DNA from: DATDIC01 sp963777625
GTDB lineage: Bacteria > Pseudomonadota > Alphaproteobacteria > Acetobacterales > Acetobacteraceae
Assembly: GCA_963777625.1 (NCBI GenBank)
Contig: CAVZRO010000001.1
Location: 558,001 to 622,000, forward strand
Length of the DNA stretch: 64,000 nt
Reading direction: 5' to 3'
Shown: positions 9,224 to 18,853 of the stretch, in pieces
How the letters are laid out: the number at the start of each line of letters is the position of its first letter
Position numbering within the stretch: position 1 is the first letter of the stretch
Translations under genes and position numbers: made by a program
The notes under the pieces: model-generated
What the model was told of the DNA's origin: nothing
Databases searched by the model: none
Seen by the model: only the letters and a program-made list of their open reading frames with translations

Positions 9224-10214
9224 CAGGCAGCCACATCACCTGACCAATCCGGTCGGCACCTGCCGCGATCATCGCCAACCGGTCGAACCCCAGGGCAACG
9301 CCACCCGCCTCCGGCATACCGAGAGCCAACGCGGCCAGAAAATCCTCGTCCAAGGGCCAGTCCGGTCCGAAAAGAACGTGCCGCTTCGTCCGGTCCGCCT
9401 CGAACCGGGCACGCTGCTCCACCGGGTCGGTCAGCTCGATGAAGGCGTTGGCCAACTCGATCCCGCATAGATAAAGCTCGAACCGCTCGGCGACACGCGG
9501 ATCAACCGGGTCGCGCCTGGCCAGTGCTGCCTGGGCCGTCGGCCAGTGGGTCAGGAAGGCAGGGCGCTCTCGCCCGATCATCGGCTCGATCCGCTCCAAC
9601 AGAAGGCGGAAGAACAGATCATCCCAGCTTTCGTTCGGGCGCAGCCGCGCCCCGCTATCAGCGGCGAGCGCCGCGGGATCGCCAGCGGTCGCCAGCACGT
9701 CGGCCCCGACGTATCGCGCGAAAGCATCGGCCACCGTGATTCGATCGAACCTGTCCAGCGTCGTTCGGACGCCACGACACGTGACCACCGGTGGCAGCAC
9801 GGAACGAATCAACGCCTCCGTCTCGTCCATCAGGTCTGCCATGGTCGCGCCCGGGCGATACCACTCCAGCATCGTGAACTCGGGCGCGTGCAGGTCACTT
9901 CCCTCGGCATTCCGCCACACCCGAGCGATCTGGAAGATCGGCCCACTCCCGCCGACCAGCAGACGTTTCATCGCCAGTTCCGGACTGGTGTGCAGCCAGA
10001 GCGGCTCAAGCCGTCCGTCATGGTACTCCCGCACGGTCGAGAAGGCCCGCAAATATGCATCTTCGCCTGGCGCGGGAACAACAAACGGTGTCTCCACCTC
10101 AATGTATTTTCGACCCATGAAGAAGGCCCGGGTCGCTGCGGTCAGCGCGGCGCGGCGCCGAAGAAAGGGCATGCGGGCGGCGAGACTCTCGGGATGCCAG
10201 ACCGGTTTACTCAT
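9204..10214 (-). CDS. epmA: Elongation factor P beta-lysyltransferase EpmA (PoxA/GenX)
   Basis: EpmA is a truncated class II lysyl-tRNA-synthetase homologue that attaches (R)-beta-lysine to elongation factor P. The 336-residue protein has the class II catalytic core without the anticodon-binding domain: YIEVETPFVVPAPGED (motif 1 region), FQIARVWRNAEGSDLHAPEFTMLEW in two adjoining pieces (motif 2), and GVALGFDRLAMI (motif 3). The length matches EpmA, not LysS. epmB and efp are not in the window. Confidence 0.93.
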   Translation of the reverse strand: MSKPVWHPESLAARMPFLRRRAALTAATRAFFMGRKYIEVETPFVVPAPGEDAYLRAFSTVREYHDGRLEPLWLHTSPELAMKRLLVGGSGPIFQIARVWRNAEGSDLHAPEFTMLEWYRPGATMADLMDETEALIRSVLPPVVTCRGVRTTLDRFDRITVADAFARYVGADVLATAGDPAALAADSGARLRPNESWDDLFFRLLLERIEPMIGRERPAFLTHWPTAQAALARRDPVDPRVAERFELYLCGIELANAFIELTDPVEQRARFEADRTKRHVLFGPDWPLDEDFLAALALGMPEAGGVALGFDRLAMIAAGADRIGQVMWLPATDLRA

Positions 10215-10414
10215 TCGCTAGTACCGATATCGGCCAATCCTGCGTCATCCCCATTTGTGCAGTGGAGCACACCCGGGAACGCCACGCACCCTGGTTGCAC
10301 TCATATCGCGCGACTGTTCGCTCCTGCCCACCTGTATTCCGTCATGAGCTTTCCTGGCTTGCCGCCTGTCCCCGCCCGCCATACAACCTCACGCTATTGC
10401 AAGGAGTGCCAGCC

Positions 10415-10765
10415 ATGACCAAACTCATCCGCACCGAGCCGAATAAAATCCTCGCCAAAGCTGTGGAATTCCACGGCTTTGTTTATCTGCAAGGGTGTAC
10501 CGCCCGCGACACGTCCAAGGACATCAAGGGGCAGACGACCGAGATACTTGCCCAGATTGATCAGATCCTTGAAACCCACGGCACGGATAAAACCCGCCTT
10601 CTGCAGGCCCAGATTTGGGTCAAGGACATACGGGATCGCGATGCCATGAACGAGATTTGGAGTGCCTGGCTGCCGGCCGGCGATGCTCCCGCGCGGGCAT
10701 GCGTTCAAGCAGATCTGGCTGATCCAAGGCTGCTTGTCGAAATTATGATTACTGCCTGCAAATAA
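10415..10765 (+). CDS. RidA family enamine/imine deaminase
   Basis: RidA-family proteins hydrolyse reactive 2-aminoacrylate-type enamines, or act on related substrates. The 116-residue product has the family core AVEFHGFVYLQGCTA, the LLQAQIWVKDI strand and the key arginine in PARACVQADLADP. An AAGGAG Shine-Dalgarno at 10401-10406 supports this ATG over upstream in-frame codons. It is divergent from epmA with a spacer of about 200 bases. Since only the generic family can be recognised, the precise substrate is open. Confidence 0.88.
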   Translation: MTKLIRTEPNKILAKAVEFHGFVYLQGCTARDTSKDIKGQTTEILAQIDQILETHGTDKTRLLQAQIWVKDIRDRDAMNEIWSAWLPAGDAPARACVQADLADPRLLVEIMITACK

Positions 10766-10973
10766 AGAATCAGTTCAGACACCCGAGTCGGCAAATAGCG
10801 CCACAACTCGCGAATGTTTGAATAGGACAATAATCGGAGCCTCAACACTTATCCACAGGGGTTGGCATTCAAAATGCCTCCCCTGCGCTCCTTCCAACAC
10901 TTTCCGGGTTGTCAACGCCGCAACCCAGCGGCTACCGCCAAACAGGTCTGGGGCCAAGAAGGAGCTGGGTGGA

Positions 10974-11750
10974 ATGCGAGCACGGGCAACCGGTGGCAGG
11001 TCGTTGATTCTTGGCACGCTGCTCGCACTCAGTACCGTCGGTTCATCTGCCTTTGCCAGCACGCACAACGTTCACCACCGCTCGGCGTCCCACCTCCATA
11101 TTCGTTCCGTGGCCGGTCGCGCCCACTCAGGCCGGGTCCGCCACGCGGTATGGTTCGGTGTCTCCTGTGTTCCTTATGCCCGTTCAGCTTCAGGAATCGA
11201 TCTTCCCGGCAATGCCTGGGAATGGTGGAGCAACGCAGCCGGCGTGTACGCCAGGGGAAGCATGCCGAAGATCGGCAGCGTACTGACGTTCCGTTCCAAT
11301 TCGCGCATGCGGCTCGGTCATGTCGCCGTGGTAAGTCGCGTCATAAATCCCCGGGAAATCGAAGTGGATCAGGCGAATTGGGGCCCCGGCGGCCACGTCA
11401 GTCAGGGCGTTGCCGTAGTAGACGTGTCGGAGGATAACGACTGGACGGCGGTACGGGTCGAACTGGCGGAAGGCGCTGCGTTCGGCGCCGTCTATCCGAC
11501 TTATGGCTTCATCTACGATCAACGGGACACCGGGACGATGATAGCCGCGAATGCCCGGCCAGCCCCCTTACCGTCACTCAACCCAACGACGCAGGATTTG
11601 CGTGGCGCCAGTGACGACAATGAAGTGGCCGAACTACCTGACCCGGCGCCAGTAGCGCACCACAAACGACTCCATTCCCATCACCCGCTCCACATCACCG
11701 CCTCCCGCCACGCTACTTCGCACCATCCGAAACAGGTCGCCTCAAGGTAG
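10974..11750 (+). CDS. Secreted CHAP-domain amidase/peptidase
   Basis: A 258-residue exported protein with a CHAP domain, a fold used by cell-wall amidases and endopeptidases. The N-terminal hydrophobic stretch SLILGTLLALSTVGSSAFA is a signal peptide. The presumed catalytic Cys is in FGVSCVPYARSASG, the His in RLGHVAVV, and the Asn in DQANWGPGG. The C-terminus is rich in His/Pro/Ser with no clear domain. AAGGAG at 10959-10964 supports the start at 10974. Peptidoglycan is the likely target by family analogy, but this is not shown. Confidence 0.85.
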   Translation: MRARATGGRSLILGTLLALSTVGSSAFASTHNVHHRSASHLHIRSVAGRAHSGRVRHAVWFGVSCVPYARSASGIDLPGNAWEWWSNAAGVYARGSMPKIGSVLTFRSNSRMRLGHVAVVSRVINPREIEVDQANWGPGGHVSQGVAVVDVSEDNDWTAVRVELAEGAAFGAVYPTYGFIYDQRDTGTMIAANARPAPLPSLNPTTQDLRGASDDNEVAELPDPAPVAHHKRLHSHHPLHITASRHATSHHPKQVASR

Positions 11751-11790
11751 CCGCACAGAGCGCTCGCCCGATCGCAGGCGCAGCTCGCGA

Positions 11791-14453
11791 TTAACGCCGC
11801 TTCGGTTTCGGCGCGAACACAATGACCGGCCGGCGCGACCCGCCCGCCGACGGCGCCTTGATCCGCTCACGTGGAATATCGGGCAAATCCTGCCGCACCG
11901 ATGCAAACCCGTCCCACGGATCGGTGCGCTGGCGTTGCAGCCGCCGCGGCACCGTCTGCAGCGTGAACTTTGCCGGATCGAGGCGCGCGGTCAGTTCCTC
12001 CCAGTCCAGCGGCGTTGCCACCGTCGCACCCGGGCGGGCGCGGGGACAGAACGACGACACCGCCGTGGCGCCTAACCCGTTGCGCAACCAATCGACCAGG
12101 ATGCGCCCTTGGCGATCCATTTTCTTCAATGTGGGAAGATAGCGCTCCGGCTGCTCCTGGCTCAGCGTCTCCGCGAAGGCGTGGCAGAATGCTTTGGCTT
12201 CGTCCCAGTCCGCTTTCGGGGTGACCGGGACCACCACATGCAGCCCCTTTCCGCCGGTGGTGCGGCAGAACGAGACCAGCCCGATCCCGCTCAGCCGGTC
12301 GCGTACCTCCCGCGCCGCTTTCACTACTTCGGTAAACGGCACGCCCTCGCCGGGATCGAGGTCGAATACAAGCCGGTCCGGATGCAGCGGATCCGCCTCG
12401 CCGGCGCCCCAGGGATGCAGCTCGATGGCCGATATCTGGGTCAGCGCCAGCAACCCGTCCAGCCCGTCGATGGCGAGGAAAGGTGAACCGTCCGCCTCGC
12501 CTTCCCGAATCTGCGGCGGCAAGTGGCCGCGACCGTGCTTCTGGAAGAAATGCTCGCCGCCGATCCCCTCCGGACAACGGACGATCGCCAGCGGCCGGTG
12601 AGCAAGGCCGGGGAGCGCCGCGTCGGCCACCGCTTCCCAGTATGCAGCGAGATCCCGCTTGGTGATGCCCGGCCACAACTCGCGCTCCGGGTGAGTCAGT
12701 TTCACGTCGCCGACCATGCTTGCTGCCTGGGTTCTGGATGAGCGCGCGGTGACGATGCGGCTGGGACGCGTTTCGGCCGCGCGGGGGGGAACCGCGATCT
12801 TGCTCGCGCGCGGCTCGCCGGTACGTGCCGCGTGCGGGGTCACGGCGCTGCGTTCTGCCTCGGGATCCGGCGGTTCACGCACAACCTCGGCGGCTGGCTT
12901 GTCTTCACGCTGGCCGAGATAGACCGCATGCCTGATCCGACCGGCACCGGACCAGCCGGCAAATTGCACCTCCACCACCAGCTCGGGACGGACCCAATGG
13001 ATCGCGCGGTCGATCGGATCACCGGCCACCATGAGCGCCTTGGGTGGATCGGCGGCGAGGCGGTCCAGAGCCTTTCGCAGCCGGTCCAGCTCGGTATCGG
13101 AGAATCCCGTGCCGACACCGCCGACGTAATGCAGGCGGCCGGCGGGATCGTAATAGCCGAGATGCAGCGACCCCAGCCCGGTGCGGCTGCCCTGCGGCGG
13201 GGTCCAGCCCAGCACCACGAATTCCTCGCGGCCGCGGCACTTCACCTTCAGCCAGAGGCGGCCCCGGCCGGCGGTATAAGCCGCATCGGCCTGTTTGCAG
13301 ATAATGCCTTCCAGCCCCATGCGGCAGGCTTCGCGCATCATCTCGGCCGATTGCCCGACATGATGGTCGCTGTAGCGGAACATCCCGCGCCAGTCGGCCA
13401 GATCGCGCAAGACCTGTTTGCGGTCCAGCAAGCGGCACGGCCGCAGGTCCCATCCATTCAGATGCAGCAGGTCAAACACATAGAAACGCAAACGATCGTC
13501 CCGGCCGGCCGACAGCGCCGCCTGCAGATCGGGAAAGCTGGTTTGGCCGTCGTCGCGCAGGGCGACCAGCTCGCCGTCCAGCAACGCGGAGTCCACCGGC
13601 AATCGGGCCGCCTCACCGGCGACGGCGGGCAACCGGTCGGTCCAGTCATGGCCGTTGCGGGTAAGGATTCGCGCCGTGCCCTGGTCCAGGAAGACCAGTA
13701 ACCGGTAGCCGTCGAACTTGATCTCGGAGAGCCATCCCTCGCCCGGCGGCGGTTCCTCGGCAACGGCGCAGAGTTGCGGCATCTGCGTCTTCGGGAGCCG
13801 CCTGCGGATTGCTGCGGGAGCGGGTGGCCCCTTAACGGGCTGTTTTCCCCGGGGCGCCGTCTTCCCTCGGGGCGGGGAGACGGCGGGTGGAAAGGGATTT
13901 CCCGCTCGATCACTCCGGCATCGGCGCCGGGACGCTCGGCCTCATCGTGGCCCTTGAACAGCAGCCAGTTGTCGCCACGCTGCCGCGGCTTTGGTTTCAT
14001 CCGCACCAGGTGGAACCGCCCGTTCAACCGGGTGCCGTGCAGGACGAAGGTAAGCTCACCTTTCTGCATTCCTGCTGCCGGGTCGCCCGGCGATTCCCAG
14101 GTGCCGCGATCCCAGGTCTCCACCGTGCCGGCACCATACTGGCCATCGGGAATCGTGCCCTGGAAATCGGCATAGTCGAGCGGGTGGTCCTCCACATGCG
14201 CGGCGATACGCTTGTCCTTCGGATCGAGCGACGGGCCCTTGCGTACCGCCCAACTCCACAACACGCCGCCATGTTCCAGGCGGAAGTCCCAATGCAGTCC
14301 CGCCCGATGTGCCGCGTGCTTCTGAATCACGAACATCGGCGCCCCGTCCTGCCCCGTCGCCGGGCCAGGCTGCGGCTCGGCGGTGACGGCGAAATTACGC
14401 TTCGCCTTATAGGTTCGGATCGTGGTGTCGCGGGCGGTGCCGCTGCGGCTCAT
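11791..14453 (-). CDS. ligD: ATP-dependent DNA ligase LigD (one-base frameshift)
   Basis: LigD carries out bacterial non-homologous end joining with Ku. Domain order here is phosphoesterase (HWDFRLEHGG, EDHPLDYADFQG), ligase with nucleophile Lys in EIKFDGYR, then primase/polymerase (HPERELWPG, LVFDLDPG with the DxD pair, WLRNGLGATAVSSFCPRARP). The phosphoesterase and ligase domains are in different frames. Adding one base near 13885-13896, a GGG/AAA/GGG run, joins them through a Pro/Lys-rich linker and gives 887 residues, a usual LigD length. No ku gene is in the window. The polymerase domain is C-terminal. Confidence 0.92.
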
Positions 14454-14715
14454 TGGTCCTGCTGATACCCTTGGTTGTTCGCGGTCTGCTTCACGGCGCC
14501 GAACCGATCAGTTTTCGGGTCGGGCGCTTTGCTGTCCGCCGGCTGCTTCGGCGGGACTGGAGGGAGGATGGGCGGTCATGGGCAACCTCGTCCAGAGCCA
14601 ATTTCCACCGCGCCGCCCGGCCCGTCGGTTTCGTCCCAGGCTGAACCGATTGTTACTATCAAGCCGGGCCGAGGATTCGCCGGGCGTCCGTGCGCGATCG
14701 AAGGGCGTCGCTTTC

Positions 14716-15516
14716 TCAACCGGCACTCACGCGGAGACCCGGTTGAACATCGTTGCCCAACACCGACTGCAGGAATTCGCGAGTGCGGGCATGGTCGGGA
14801 GCAGTGAAAATTCGCTGCGGATCACCTTGTTCGACGATAGACCCTCGATCGAAAAAACACACCCGGTCCGATATCTCCCGCGCAAATCGCATTTCGTGGG
14901 TGACCAGGATCATCGTCAGATCATGCTCGTGAGCAAGATCCCGAATGACACTCTGGACCTCTCCCACCAGTTGCGGATCGAGCGCGCTGGTCGGCTCGTC
15001 AAACAACAACACGCGCGGCCGCATGGCCAGGGCGCGGGCGATCGCGACCCGCTGCTGCTGCCCACCTGACAACTGCCCGGGATAGGCGTCGCGCTTCTCC
15101 AGCAGTCCCACCACCCGGAGCAACTCCAGGCATCGCGCCTCCGCCTCGGGGCGAGGAATTTTCAGCACCGCGACCGGCGCCTCGATCAGATTCCGCAGCA
15201 CGGTCATATGCGGAAACAGGTTGAAGCTCTGAAACACCATCCCCACGCGCGACCGGATCTCCCGCAAGTGGCGCTCACTGGCCAGGAACGGCCCTTTGCC
15301 GTGCGGTTCGTGATACGATACGCCCTCGATTTCGACCCGTCCCTCCTGGAACGGCTCCAGCGTCATCAGGATGCGCAAAACGGTCGATTTGCCGGATCCG
15401 CTTGGCCCAATGAGAGTGACCTTCTCGCCCGGCTGGACCGCAAAGTCGAAGTTGCTCAGAACGATCAGCGGCCCGAAGCGTTTCGTGACGGCGTTGAACT
15501 CGACGATAGGTGTCAT
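14716..15516 (-). CDS. ehuA: Ectoine/hydroxyectoine ABC transporter ATPase EhuA
   Basis: This is the ATPase of the Ehu importer for ectoine and hydroxyectoine. Walker A GPSGSGKST, signature LSGGQQQRVAIARAL, Walker B RVLLFDEPTSALDP and the H-loop VTHEM are all present. The insertion HEPHGKGPFLASERHL, between Walker A and the Q-loop, is characteristic of EhuA-type ATPases. The start at 15516 overlaps ehuD by 4 bases (ATGA). An upstream in-frame extension to 15576 lies inside ehuD and is not used. It is the last gene of the doeA-doeB-ehuBCDA series. Confidence 0.9.
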   Translation of the reverse strand: MTPIVEFNAVTKRFGPLIVLSNFDFAVQPGEKVTLIGPSGSGKSTVLRILMTLEPFQEGRVEIEGVSYHEPHGKGPFLASERHLREIRSRVGMVFQSFNLFPHMTVLRNLIEAPVAVLKIPRPEAEARCLELLRVVGLLEKRDAYPGQLSGGQQQRVAIARALAMRPRVLLFDEPTSALDPQLVGEVQSVIRDLAHEHDLTMILVTHEMRFAREISDRVCFFDRGSIVEQGDPQRIFTAPDHARTREFLQSVLGNDVQPGLRVSAG

Positions 15517-16205
15517 CGCAACGGGATCCCGCTCCTTGGCAGCGACAGCTCGAGACGGCGGATGCCGGCGGAGCACAGCAGAGTGAGCAGAAGGAAGATG
15601 ATGCCCACCATCGACAGCGGCACCTGATATTCGAAAGTACGGTCGCCGATCACGCTGGCCACGTTCAGCATGTCGACGATCGAGATGGTGGCCAGAATCG
15701 GCGTCTCCTTCAGCATGGATACCAGATAATTGCCCAACGCTGGAATTATCCGCGGTATGGCCTGCGGGATCAGCACGTCACGATAGGTCTGCCAGCGCGA
15801 AAGGCTCAAAGCCGTGGCTGCCTCATGTTGGCCACGGCGAATGGCGTCCAGTCCGGCCCGATAGACTTCCGATGTGTAGGCACTGTACTGTAGCCCGAGC
15901 GCCAGAGCACCGGTCAGGAATGGTGGCAGCACCACGCCATATTTCGGCAGCACGAAATACAGGAAGTAAAGCTGCACGAGCAGCGGCGTGCCGCGAATGA
16001 ACTCCACAAACCCGGCGACCGGCCACGAGATAGCCGGAGAGCGCGCGCGGCGAAGCATGGCGAAGACGAGGCCCAATACAAGGGCCACCGCGAAGCCGGC
16101 CACGGTGGCTTCCAGCGTAACCTTCAGCCCGATGGCAATGATCGGCAGGATGGATATCGCGAAGGTGAGCGGCGTATCCAGGTTCCAGTGATATCCGTAC
16201 ATCAT
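15513..16205 (-). CDS. ehuD: Ectoine/hydroxyectoine ABC transporter permease EhuD
   Basis: A 230-residue inner-membrane permease of the polar amino acid (HAAT) type with about five membrane helices. It has the EAA loop (GQHEAATALSLSRWQTYRDVLIPQA) and FIRGTPLLVQLYF, both typical. Its assignment as EhuD rests on gene order and on the adjoining EhuA, EhuC and EhuB. It overlaps ehuA and ehuC by 4 bases on each side, which indicates one operon. Confidence 0.88.
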   Translation of the reverse strand: MMYGYHWNLDTPLTFAISILPIIAIGLKVTLEATVAGFAVALVLGLVFAMLRRARSPAISWPVAGFVEFIRGTPLLVQLYFLYFVLPKYGVVLPPFLTGALALGLQYSAYTSEVYRAGLDAIRRGQHEAATALSLSRWQTYRDVLIPQAIPRIIPALGNYLVSMLKETPILATISIVDMLNVASVIGDRTFEYQVPLSMVGIIFLLLTLLCSAGIRRLELSLPRSGIPLR

Positions 16206-16873
16206 GCCGCGGCTGCCTTCGGCATATATGTTCCTGATCCGTAGCGAAGCCTGGCTTCCAGCCAGCGCATGAAGCCCATCACGACCAGCGCCATGGCAAA
16301 ATACAACAACAGCGTGAGGATGTAGATCGGCACGCTATCCAGCGTCAGGTTCCGCAGCTCTTGCGCGTGAAACGTCAGGTCGCTGATGCTGATCATCGAA
16401 ACCAGCGCCGTGTCCTTGAGGTTTTGCACCGCAAGGTTGCCGAATGGCGGCATCATCTCCACCACGGCCTGAGGCAGCACGATACGAAACAGCGTCCGCC
16501 ACCGGCTGAGATTCAGTGCCCGCGCTGCTTCATGCTGGTCGTGTGGAACCGCCAGTATGGAACCTCGCACCACCTCCGCCCCGTAGGCGCCGATATTCAA
16601 CCCCAGGCCGACGATGCCGGTGGTGACCGGCGCCATGGAGATGCCGAACAGCGGCAAGGCATAATAAAGCCAGAAAAGCTGCACCAGCAATGAGGTGCCA
16701 CGGAATACCTCGATATAGATCAGGGCGATGGCCGACAGCAGCCGGCCACCCGCCGCACGCATGATCCCGAAGCTGAAGGCAAGGATCGCGCCGAGCAGTG
16801 TGGAGGCGACAGCGATCCCAGCCGTGACTTCGGCGCCGGCCAGAAGCGGACCAAGATACGCGTGCAGACCCAT
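16202..16873 (-). CDS. ehuC: Ectoine/hydroxyectoine ABC transporter permease EhuC
   Basis: The second permease of the Ehu importer, 223 residues. It is a HAAT-type membrane protein with the loop DQHEAARALNLSRWRTLFRI and the conserved FRGTSLLVQLFWLYYALP. It forms a heterodimer with EhuD by family analogy. It overlaps ehuD by 4 bases and starts 48 bases after the ehuB stop. The paralogous second importer at 24.8-26.9 kb has similar permeases but is more distant in sequence. Confidence 0.88.
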   Translation of the reverse strand: MGLHAYLGPLLAGAEVTAGIAVASTLLGAILAFSFGIMRAAGGRLLSAIALIYIEVFRGTSLLVQLFWLYYALPLFGISMAPVTTGIVGLGLNIGAYGAEVVRGSILAVPHDQHEAARALNLSRWRTLFRIVLPQAVVEMMPPFGNLAVQNLKDTALVSMISISDLTFHAQELRNLTLDSVPIYILTLLLYFAMALVVMGFMRWLEARLRYGSGTYMPKAAAA

Positions 16874-16921
16874 GGTCCGATTCCCTTTTCCGCCCGGCGG
16901 CAGGCCGGCGCCGTCAGCCTT

Positions 16922-17797
16922 TCACTTGCCGGCGCATAGTTGCTGCATGGTCGTGTCCTCCGCCGCCTTGATGCTGGCTTCGCCGAGGCCGTATTGCGTC
17001 AGGATCTGCTTCCATTGCGGCGTCTTTTTGAACGCGACCAGCGCAGTGTCGATCGCACTGTGAAGGTCCTTGTCCTGCATGCGGAAACTGAAGCCGCCAT
17101 AGGAACGGATCGTCTTGCCGTTCACCACCGGATCCTTGAACGGCTCCGCCGCAGCGACATCCTTGCTGTGCTGCGCAAGCCGGCCCACGGTCAGTTCGGT
17201 GGCCGCATAGGCATCGGCGCGCCCGGTCTCCACCGTGGAAAGCGCATCAGCATTGGTCGGGATCATCACGATTTGCGAATCCGGCACGCCCACGCCATGC
17301 AGAAAATCGAGCTGGTCCGCTCCGCTGACGACGGCAACCTTGATGGCTGGGTTGTTCTTGATATCATCGTAGCTATGCAGGCCCTTCGGGTTGCCGGCTT
17401 TCACCAGAAAGCCTTCGCCATAGCTCGAGTTTGGTTGCGTGAATAACACCTGCTTGCAGCGATCCGGCAAGATGTTCTGCTCGGCCGCCACCATATCGAA
17501 CCGGTTGGCCTTGAGGCCGGGGATCAGCGACCCGAATGGCGTCACCACCCATTGGATATCGCTAATGCCCATCGACTTCAGCACCGCCTTGGCGACATCC
17601 GGGCCAATCCCGGCGGCGTTGCCGTCCGCGTCCATGAATCCATACGGCACCTCGTTCGCCGTTGCGATCCGGATATAGCCCTGCTTTTTGACCTGCTCGA
17701 GCTTGGTTTCAGCGTGCGCGACCATCGGCACGGTGCCGATGAAACCAAGTCCGGTCACGGCCAGTATGGACCGCCGCCGCCAATGTGAGCTCATCAT
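16922..17797 (-). CDS. ehuB: Ectoine/hydroxyectoine-binding protein EhuB
   Basis: Periplasmic solute-binding protein of the Ehu system. It has a signal peptide (about residues 1-29, cleaving after AHA) and then the SBP family 3 fold: GYIRIATANEVPYGFMDADG, GIGPDVAKAVLKSMG, RFDMVAAEQNILPDRC. This matches EhuB closely, including the spacing between the two lobes. The ATG at 17797 overlaps the doeB stop (ATGA), and a second ATG follows directly. The tight coupling of uptake and hydrolysis genes is usual for ectoine catabolic clusters. Confidence 0.9.
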   Translation of the reverse strand: MMSSHWRRRSILAVTGLGFIGTVPMVAHAETKLEQVKKQGYIRIATANEVPYGFMDADGNAAGIGPDVAKAVLKSMGISDIQWVVTPFGSLIPGLKANRFDMVAAEQNILPDRCKQVLFTQPNSSYGEGFLVKAGNPKGLHSYDDIKNNPAIKVAVVSGADQLDFLHGVGVPDSQIVMIPTNADALSTVETGRADAYAATELTVGRLAQHSKDVAAAEPFKDPVVNGKTIRSYGGFSFRMQDKDLHSAIDTALVAFKKTPQWKQILTQYGLGEASIKAAEDTTMQQLCAGK

Positions 17798-18840
17798 GCT
17801 GATGTCCTTTCAGTTGCAGATTCGCGCGCCCCGAGGCGATCGGCTCGGGTTGCTTCTGTGCCAACCACCGCGAGGCAGTCCCCCGCCGCAACCAGGCCGG
17901 GGAAATGCCGCGCCACGAGAATTCCATCCATCGCGGCTCGATATTCAGCCGGGGATCCCCCGGTACGCTCCAGCGGATAGACGCGGGCCAGAACGTCGTT
18001 CACCCGAACCGCTTCACCCAGGTCCTTGCATGTCTCGATCAGACCGGCCTCTTCGGCGAAACGGAAACAATCTTCCGAAGGCATGTCCAGCCAGCGCGTC
18101 GCCGCGCGTTCCGGCGCGCCCGGCAGAATGCCCGCGTGATGCAGCAAGTTGCGAACGCCGCGCCGCGCGATGGCAACCGTCGCGGCGCGGCTCGTACCAC
18201 CGCCGCCCAGTTCGGTGGTGACGAATACCTTGCCCGCGCGTTCGGCTTCCGTGTCGTACATGCCGACCGCGTCGATCTCCAGCATCTTCATCGAGAATGG
18301 TGCGCCGAAGGCGGCGACCGCCTCGAAGCAGCGCGCTTCCTGCGCTTTGTCCGGCAGCACGTGAGCGGCGGCGTACGGCAGGAAGTCCAGCGTGCGCCCG
18401 CCGGAGTGAAAGTCCAGCACGATGTCGGCAAGCGGCAGCAGGTAACGCGCGAAGTAATCAGCGATCTTTTCCGTGACCGTGCCATCCGGCCGGCCCGGAA
18501 AGCTGCGGTTGAGGTTCCCATGGTCGATCGGCGAGGTCCGCGTGCCGGCGCGAAACGCCGGATAGTTCATCGCCGGTACGATGATGACGCGGCCACGGAT
18601 CTGCCGCGGGTCCAGCGTACGCGCCAAGTCGAACAAGGCGATCGGGCCTTCGTACTCGTCGCCGTGATTGCCACCGCTCAGCAGCGCCGTCGGTCCGGCC
18701 CCGTTCCGTATGACCGCGATCGGGATCATCACCGACCCCCAGGCGGACTAATCGCGGCTATACGGCAAGCGCAAAAACCCATGCTGCACGCCGTCAGCGG
18801 CGAAATCCACCGTCGGCACGATTGCTGATTCCGAAGCCAT
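17794..18840 (-). CDS. doeB: N-alpha-acetyl-diaminobutyrate deacetylase DoeB (in-frame amber codon)
   Basis: DoeB removes acetate from N-alpha-acetyl-L-2,4-diaminobutyrate, the second step of ectoine degradation. The zinc site motifs of the aspartoacylase/succinylglutamate desuccinylase family are visible (GGNHGDEYEG and LDFHSGG). The expected N-terminus is present from an ATG at 18840 (MASESAIVPTVDFAADG, then LPYSRD). However, a TAG at 18748-18750 interrupts it just before SAWGSVMIPI. With readthrough or correction the protein has 348 residues, as in the family. If the stop is real, a GTG/ATG at 18732/18729 could give a form lacking about 37 residues. The gene is followed by ehuB with an ATGA overlap. 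Confidence 0.85.
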
Positions 18841-18853
18841 ATCCGGCACGCCT

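Noticed and set aside
10849..10857. TTATCCACA, a perfect DnaA box
   Set aside because: It is a single box with no cluster, no AT-rich unwinding region and no dnaA or dnaN nearby, so it is not evidence for an origin.
14454..14715. Possible ku gene next to ligD
   Set aside because: The spacer is only 262 bases and no Ku-like sequence is found in any frame.
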